This document shows positions 1 through 6,761 of a DNA stretch of 6,761 nt, one piece after another. Each line of letters starts with the position of its first letter. The stretch's first letter is position 1. The notes under the pieces are model-generated. The model was not told the origin of the DNA and did not search any database. It saw nothing but the letters and a program-made list of their open reading frames with translations. The position numbers were made by a program, and so were the translations under genes. The DNA is from Deltaproteobacteria bacterium (GTDB taxonomy: Bacteria > Desulfobacterota > Desulfuromonadia > Geobacterales > Pseudopelobacteraceae). Location: positions 1-6,761 of the forward strand of contig JAURXC010000363.1 of NCBI GenBank assembly GCA_030654645.1. Reading direction: 5' to 3'.

Positions 1-3295
<3,295 letters not shown>

Positions 3296-3301
3296 AGGTA
3301 A

Positions 3302-3306
3302 CCTTC
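3302..3306 (-). promoter_or_regulatory. gltB ribosome binding site
   Basis: Read on the minus strand this is GAAGG, six bases before the ATG at 3295. The spacing is good and it supports this start. The start also places the catalytic Cys at residue 22, behind a short propeptide as the family requires. Confidence 0.65.
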
Positions 3307-3359
3307 GTAAACTTTATTCTGAAATGGAGTGCCAGCAAAAAATGCCGACTATTATCATC

Positions 3360-3375
3360 AGCAGGTAGTGTGCCA
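3360..3375 (-). promoter_or_regulatory. Candidate sigma-54 (RpoN) promoter for gltB
   Basis: On the minus strand the site reads TGGCACACTACCTGCT. Against the sigma-54 consensus TGGCAC-N5-TTGCW it matches every fixed position but one (C for the first T of TTGC). The invariant GG and GC are exactly ten bases apart. Transcription would start near 3349, giving a leader of about 54 bases before the gltB ATG. Sigma-54 control suits an ammonium-assimilation gene and would require an activator of the NtrC type. This is a sequence match only. Confidence 0.7.
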
Positions 3376-3432
3376 CATCTTCAATCAGAGGCAATACCCA
3401 GACCAACTTTGCTTTATTTTAAGCTAGATAGC

Positions 3433-3453
3433 CTGTCAACAATTTCACGACAG
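3433..3453. repeat. Inverted repeat upstream of gltB promoter, possible activator site
   Basis: Perfect five-base arms CTGTC (3433-3437) and GACAG (3449-3453) flank an 11-base AT-rich centre. The centre of the repeat lies about 94 bases upstream of the start predicted for the sigma-54 promoter, in the usual range for an enhancer-binding protein. It does not match the enteric NtrC site (GCACC-N5-GGTGC), so any binding protein is unknown. Arms this short can arise by chance. Confidence 0.3.
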
Positions 3454-3566
3454 AAGTGCATCTATGTATTTCGGCTTAAAACGCACCCCATTTTATGTAC
3501 ACTATCAACACATATGAGTAACACTCACCCAAAGGGTTTATTGATCACTGAATTTATGCTACTCTT

Positions 3567-3587
3567 TGCGCGGTTACATTCCGCACA
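3567..3587 (+). repeat. Imperfect inverted repeat in the pepN leader
   Basis: Arms TGCGCGG (3567-3573) and CCGCACA (3581-3587) pair at six of seven positions around the loop TTACATT. It ends 21 bases before the pepN start. In RNA it could form a small GC-rich hairpin just upstream of the ribosome site; in DNA it could be an operator. There is no U-run after it, so it is not a terminator. Confidence 0.35.
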
Positions 3588-3608
3588 TATCCGAATGATT
3601 GGACTGAC

Positions 3609-6257
3609 ATGATCGAAAAATCCCACGACACTATATACCGCAAGGACTACGCCCCCTTTGATTACCTGATAGACAGCACCGATCTTGTTTTTGAACTCGG
3701 CGAGGAGACAACGGTTGTCACCGCGCGGTTGGCCCTGCGGACAGTCCGGACAGGTTCGCACCCACTGGTGCTGGACGGCCGGCGCCTCAGACTGCTGGAG
3801 ATCAGCATGGACGGCAAGCCGCTTGAACCGGAGCGTTACAGCACGACACCGGAACGGCTGAAGATCAACGACGTGCCGCCTGTCTTTACACTTGAGATCA
3901 AGAGTGAACTGCGCCCCCAGGACAACACCTTCCTGGAAGGACTCTATCGCTCCGGCGGCATGTTCTGCACCCAGTGCGAGGCGGAAGGTTTCCGCTCGAT
4001 AACCTACTACCCGGACCGCCCCGACGTGCTGACGATTTTCACCACCACCATCATCGCGGAGAAGACGCACTATCCGCGGCTGCTCTCCAACGGCAATCTC
4101 GTAGAACAGGGGCAACTGCCGGACGGACGCCACTTTGCCACTTGGCACGATCCGTTCAAAAAGCCGAGTTATCTGTTTGCACTGGTGGCCGGCGACCTGG
4201 TCAGCATAGAGGACAGTTTCACTACCTGCTCTGGGCTAAAACTTGACCTGCGGATCTACGTGCACCGACACAACCGCGACAAGTGCGGCCACGCAATGAG
4301 TTCTCTCAAAAAGGCGATGCGCTGGGACGAAGTAACCTATGGCAGGGAGTACGACCTGGAATGCTATATGGTGGTTGCGGTTGATGACTTCAACATGGGG
4401 GCGATGGAGAACAAGGGGCTGAACATCTTCAATTCACGCTATGTGCTGGCCAGCCCGGCAACCGCCACCGATGACGACTACAACGCGATCGAAGCGGTAA
4501 TCGCACATGAATACTTCCACAACTGGAGCGGCAATCGGGTCACCTGCCGGGACTGGTTCCAGCTCTCTTTGAAAGAGGGCTTCACCGTCTTCCGCGATCA
4601 GGAGTTCTCCTCCGACATGCAATCACGCGGAGTCAAGCGCATCAGCGATGTGCGCAACCTGCGCACCGCACAGTTCGCCGAGGATGCCGGCCCGATGGCT
4701 CACCCGGTACGCCCCGACTCCTACATCGAGATCAACAACTTCTACACGATGACCGTCTACGAAAAAGGCGCCGAGATCGTCCGCATGCTGCATACGCTGC
4801 TGGGTCCGGAAATGTTTCGCCAGGGATCGGACCTGTACTTTTCCAGACATGACGGTCAGGCGGTGGAGGTCGATGACTTCGTGCGGGCGATGGCCGATGC
4901 CGCCAATATCGACCTGGAGCAATTCGGCCTCTGGTACAGCCAGGCCGGTACCCCCGAAGTCAATGCCAGTGGAGCATACGATCCATCAGCAGGCACATTT
5001 ACGCTGACGCTGCGCCAATCCTGCCCGCCGACACCGGGCCAACCGGACAAGCGACCGCTGAACATTCCGTTTTCGATGGGCCTGCTCAGCGCTGAGGGAA
5101 GTCAGCTGCCGCTGATGCTGGAGGGCGAATCTGGAGCGGGGTCGTTGACAAAGATCCTGCAGCTCCGCTCAGCCGAGCAGAGCTACCGCTTCACCGGGCT
5201 GCCGGCAGAGCCCGTTCCGGCGCTGCTGCGCGGATTTTCCGCTCCGATCAAACTGGACTACCCCTACCGACATCAGGAACTACTGGTACTGATGGCCCAC
5301 GAACCGGACCCGTTCTGTCGTTGGGAGGCCGGGCAGCGCATGGCGGCACGGATCATCCTGGACCTGGTGGCGGAACAGCGGCAGGGGCGGGAACTTTCGC
5401 TGGACCCGGCCTTTGCCGAGGCCTACGGCATCACCCTGTCCGGCGGTCATGATGATCACGCTTTCCTGGCCGAAACATTGCTGCTCCCCTCCGAAAAGTA
5501 CATTGCCGAACTGATGACGCTCATCGATCCGGGTGCGATTCACATTGCCCGCCAGTTCGTGATCCGCGGCCTGGCAGCTCTTTTCAAAGACCGTTTTCTG
5601 GCGCTCCGCGAAAGCTGCGCGAGCCCCCTCCCCTATTCCCCAGGGGACGGCCGTGCCGGCCGGCGCCGCCTTGCCAACCTCTGCCTCTCCTATCTGCTCA
5701 GCAACAAAGAACAGGAGATCATAGAACTCTGCCTGCGACAGTACCACGCCGCCGACAACATGACCGACCAGATCGGCGCACTGGCGCCACTGGCCTGCTG
5801 CGACTGCCCGGAAAGACGCAACCTGCTGGCCGATTTCTACCTGCGCTGGCAGGACGATCGCCAGGTCATCGATAAATGGTTTTCAATCCAGGCCACCTCC
5901 ACACTACCCGGAGCATTGGACGAAGTCCGGTCGCTTGTTTCCCATCCGGCCTTCGAGTTGACCAACCCTAACCGCTTCCGCTCCCTGGTGGGCAGCTTCA
6001 GCCATGGCAACCAGGCGCGTTTTCACGCCCCCGACGGTTCCGGCTACCGCTTCCTGACTGATCAACTGCTGCGGCTGATTCCGGTCAACCCGCAGGTTTC
6101 GGCACGTCTGTTGGCCCCGCTGACCGGCTGGCAGCGTTTCGAGGAGGGGCGGCGTTCACTGATGCACGAGCAACTGCTGCGCATCAAAAACACTCCCGAA
6201 CTTCCCAGGGATGTCTACGAAGTCGTGACCAAGAGCATGGACGAAGATTTGAATTAG
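3609..6257 (+). CDS. pepN: Aminopeptidase N (M1 family zinc metallopeptidase)
   Basis: PepN is a broad-specificity cytoplasmic aminopeptidase that removes N-terminal residues from peptides late in protein turnover. The 882 residues resemble E. coli PepN (870) from end to end, offset by three residues in the catalytic half. Visible residues are Glu124 (in QCEAEGFR) and the GAMEN motif (264-268), which hold the substrate amino group. The zinc site is HEYFH (300-304) with Glu323 (HEXXH-X18-E): ligands His300, His304 and Glu323, catalytic base Glu301. Tyr384 (TVYEKGAE) is the transition-state tyrosine. An N-terminal beta domain precedes the catalytic domain; a small beta domain and a helical C-terminal domain (NPNRFRSL) follow. 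No signal peptide is present. The start is supported by alignment with E. coli PepN, although the ribosome site is weak (GGA at 3601-3603). The gene ends in tandem stops, TAG then TAA. It is divergent from gltB, and its own promoter is unclear. Confidence 0.98.
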   Translation: MIEKSHDTIYRKDYAPFDYLIDSTDLVFELGEETTVVTARLALRTVRTGSHPLVLDGRRLRLLEISMDGKPLEPERYSTTPERLKINDVPPVFTLEIKSELRPQDNTFLEGLYRSGGMFCTQCEAEGFRSITYYPDRPDVLTIFTTTIIAEKTHYPRLLSNGNLVEQGQLPDGRHFATWHDPFKKPSYLFALVAGDLVSIEDSFTTCSGLKLDLRIYVHRHNRDKCGHAMSSLKKAMRWDEVTYGREYDLECYMVVAVDDFNMGAMENKGLNIFNSRYVLASPATATDDDYNAIEAVIAHEYFHNWSGNRVTCRDWFQLSLKEGFTVFRDQEFSSDMQSRGVKRISDVRNLRTAQFAEDAGPMAHPVRPDSYIEINNFYTMTVYEKGAEIVRMLHTLLGPEMFRQGSDLYFSRHDGQAVEVDDFVRAMADAANIDLEQFGLWYSQAGTPEVNASGAYDPSAGTFTLTLRQSCPPTPGQPDKRPLNIPFSMGLLSAEGSQLPLMLEGESGAGSLTKILQLRSAEQSYRFTGLPAEPVPALLRGFSAPIKLDYPYRHQELLVLMAHEPDPFCRWEAGQRMAARIILDLVAEQRQGRELSLDPAFAEAYGITLSGGHDDHAFLAETLLLPSEKYIAELMTLIDPGAIHIARQFVIRGLAALFKDRFLALRESCASPLPYSPGDGRAGRRRLANLCLSYLLSNKEQEIIELCLRQYHAADNMTDQIGALAPLACCDCPERRNLLADFYLRWQDDRQVIDKWFSIQATSTLPGALDEVRSLVSHPAFELTNPNRFRSLVGSFSHGNQARFHAPDGSGYRFLTDQLLRLIPVNPQVSARLLAPLTGWQRFEEGRRSLMHEQLLRIKNTPELPRDVYEVVTKSMDEDLN

Positions 6258-6299
6258 TAAGTTGCACTGTTCTAATACCATATCAATTTGAATAAGCTG

Positions 6300-6416
6300 A
6301 CTTTTTTACTTTTGATTATCAGAATCAGCAAAAAACGGTCATGCAAATTTATCACCACGTTCTATTTAACTTTTTTACTTGTTTCCGGTTGAAGATTCTG
6401 TAGTATTGTGCAAATT
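6300..6416. repeat. Paired short direct repeats upstream of the HAMP gene
   Basis: The 12-mer ACTTTTTTACTT occurs at 6300-6311 and exactly again at 6369-6380. The 8-mer TGCAAATT occurs at 6342-6349 and again at 6409-6416. Order and spacing are preserved: 42 bases between the starts in the first unit and 40 in the second, with a period of about 67-69. The sequence between them is not conserved. This could be a decayed tandem duplication, two protein-binding modules, or chance in AT-rich DNA. Confidence 0.5.
6379..6406 (+). promoter_or_regulatory. Weak sigma-70-like promoter candidate for the HAMP gene
   Basis: TTGTTT (6379-6384), a 16-base spacer, then TAGTAT (6401-6406). The hexamers match consensus at three and four of six positions. 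The position, about 40 bases before the GTG start, is sensible, but AT-rich DNA gives such matches easily. Confidence 0.25.
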
Positions 6417-6429
6417 CACATATCTTTAC

Positions 6430-6434
6430 GGGAG
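6430..6434 (+). promoter_or_regulatory. Ribosome binding site deciding a GTG start
   Basis: GGGAG lies nine bases before GTG 6444. In this frame no ATG occurs in the codons just upstream, and the residues after GTG begin a short basic segment followed by a membrane helix, so GTG is the likely start. Confidence 0.65.
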
Positions 6435-6443
6435 AATTACCGC

Positions 6444-6761
6444 GTGAGAAAACTGCGTACCGGAACCAACCTGATCAGAATATTTCTTGTCCTGGGAATC
6501 ATCCTTTCACTGGCCGGCCTTATAATATCTGTTGTATCTACTTCACCCAACAGGATGGCTCTGGTTTTTTTATATGTATTGAACATACTTTCACTTGTCG
6601 CGGTCATCCGGATACTGGTCACCAGAAAACTTGCCGAACGCATCAAGCACATCGCCAAGGCAATGAACATGGCCGCCGATGGGGAGTTGAAAGAGCGGGT
6701 TACCTTTGATGGAGAAACAGAGATGTCTCTGTTGGCCGAGAACTTCAACTCGATGATGGAG
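6444..6761 (+). CDS. HAMP-domain membrane signalling protein, N-terminal part only
   Basis: The first 106 codons of a larger gene run off the window. A basic N-terminus (MRKLRTG) leads to a hydrophobic helix (about 10-32), a turn of only about five residues (TSPNR), and a second helix (about 38-59). The next segment reads as a HAMP domain: a first amphipathic helix (about 62-76, RKLAERIKHIAKAMN), a connector containing GELKERVTFDGETEM, and the start of a second helix (LLAENFNSMME). HAMP domains pass conformational signals from membrane helices to a cytoplasmic histidine kinase, chemoreceptor, or diguanylate cyclase/phosphodiesterase domain. Which of these follows cannot be told here, so I give no symbol. 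The very short external turn leaves no room for a periplasmic sensor domain, so any stimulus would be sensed in the membrane or cytoplasm. The start is GTG with a good ribosome site. Whether pepN and this gene share a transcript is unknown. Confidence 0.85.
   Translation, partial: MRKLRTGTNLIRIFLVLGIILSLAGLIISVVSTSPNRMALVFLYVLNILSLVAVIRILVTRKLAERIKHIAKAMNMAADGELKERVTFDGETEMSLLAENFNSMME

Larger units (their letters stand above)
3296..3608. other. Divergent gltB/pepN intergenic control region
   Basis: This 313-base stretch is clearly AT-richer than its flanking genes and separates two divergently transcribed genes. Towards gltB it holds the sigma-54 site. A TTGACA hexamer (3439-3434, minus) and a TAAAAT further along have a 12-base spacer, too short for a normal sigma-70 promoter. 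Towards pepN I see only weak sigma-70 candidates: TTTATT (3537-3542), 17 bases, then TACTCT (3560-3565) preceded by TG at the extended -10 position; and TTAAAA (3476-3481), 16 bases, then TACACT (3498-3503). I see no RNA gene or riboswitch that I can name. Confidence 0.7.
6258..6443. other. AT-rich spacer between pepN and the HAMP gene
   Basis: This 186-base spacer is markedly AT-rich against the GC-rich pepN. I see no convincing Rho-independent terminator for pepN. The only small hairpin, TGATT (6313-6317) with AATCA (6323-6327), is AT-rich and followed by an A-run rather than a T-run. The spacer also carries the repeat pair and the weak promoter candidate listed separately. Its length and composition suggest that the next gene has its own promoter. 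Confidence 0.6.

Noticed and set aside
3319..3334. Second TGGCAC on the minus strand, nearer gltB, as another sigma-54 promoter
   Set aside because: The -12 part reads TTTCAG, so the essential GC is missing at the required spacing.
3434..3439. TTGACA hexamer (minus strand) as the -35 of a sigma-70 gltB promoter
   Set aside because: The only good -10 (TAAAAT) is 12 bases away; at 17 bases the hexamer is poor (TAAAGC).
3370..3612. 80-codon GTG-started plus-strand frame across the intergenic region
   Set aside because: Its start lies inside the sigma-54 element, it has no ribosome site, and its product looks unlike a real protein. Only its last 32 codons are noted, as a weak coupling hypothesis.
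3525..4148. Minus-strand open frame of 207 codons crossing the pepN start
   Set aside because: It is opposite the well-supported pepN N-terminus and has no recognisable domain.
5625..5675. Very GC-rich, palindrome-containing patch inside pepN, as a possible inserted repeat
   Set aside because: The reading frame continues through it, and the protein aligns with the E. coli PepN C-terminal region on both sides, so it is ordinary coding sequence.
6296..6335. GCTGA...TCAGC followed by an A-run as a terminator between pepN and the HAMP gene
   Set aside because: The loop is about 25 bases, the stem is five base pairs, and the trailing run is A on the plus strand. It does not fit an intrinsic terminator in either direction.
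6437..6748. Minus-strand open frame of 103 codons
   Set aside because: It is antisense to the HAMP gene, which has a ribosome site and coherent membrane and HAMP features.

Overview
The window holds three protein genes and two intergenic regions. It looks like chromosomal DNA from a Gram-negative, proteobacteria-like organism with GC-rich coding sequence. The genes are a bacterial-type large glutamate synthase subunit, a gammaproteobacterial-style PepN aminopeptidase, and a HAMP membrane signalling protein. A candidate sigma-54 promoter supports this. I cannot settle the lineage from sequence alone; a Desulfuromonadales-like or gammaproteobacterial host both fit. I see no mobile element, CRISPR array, tRNA or rRNA.

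Layout. Positions 1-3295 (minus strand) are the first 1098 codons of gltB, the glutamate synthase large subunit. It is open throughout and cut by the window edge just before the expected iron-sulfur cysteines. Positions 3296-3608 are an AT-richer divergent control region. It carries a strong-looking sigma-54 (-24/-12) promoter pointing into gltB, an inverted repeat at a typical activator distance upstream of it, and the leader of pepN. Positions 3609-6257 (plus strand) are a complete pepN, an M1-family zinc aminopeptidase of 882 residues with all catalytic residues visible. Positions 6258-6443 are a very AT-rich spacer with paired short direct repeats and no convincing terminator. Positions 6444-6761 (plus strand) are the N-terminus of a two-helix membrane protein with a HAMP domain. 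Its output domain lies beyond the window.

How the genes relate. GltB makes glutamate from glutamine and 2-oxoglutarate (the GOGAT half of GS-GOGAT ammonium assimilation). PepN releases amino acids from peptides. The two are divergently transcribed from a shared 313-bp region, and the sigma-54 site suggests that gltB at least is under nitrogen-type control. The HAMP protein cannot be tied to either gene from what is visible.

No undescribed system is evident. The most useful non-routine observations are the sigma-54 promoter architecture of gltB, a Trp-to-Cys change in a usually conserved GltB motif, and the repeat pair in front of the HAMP gene. Most long open frames opposite gltB and pepN are GC-rich shadows of these two genes.
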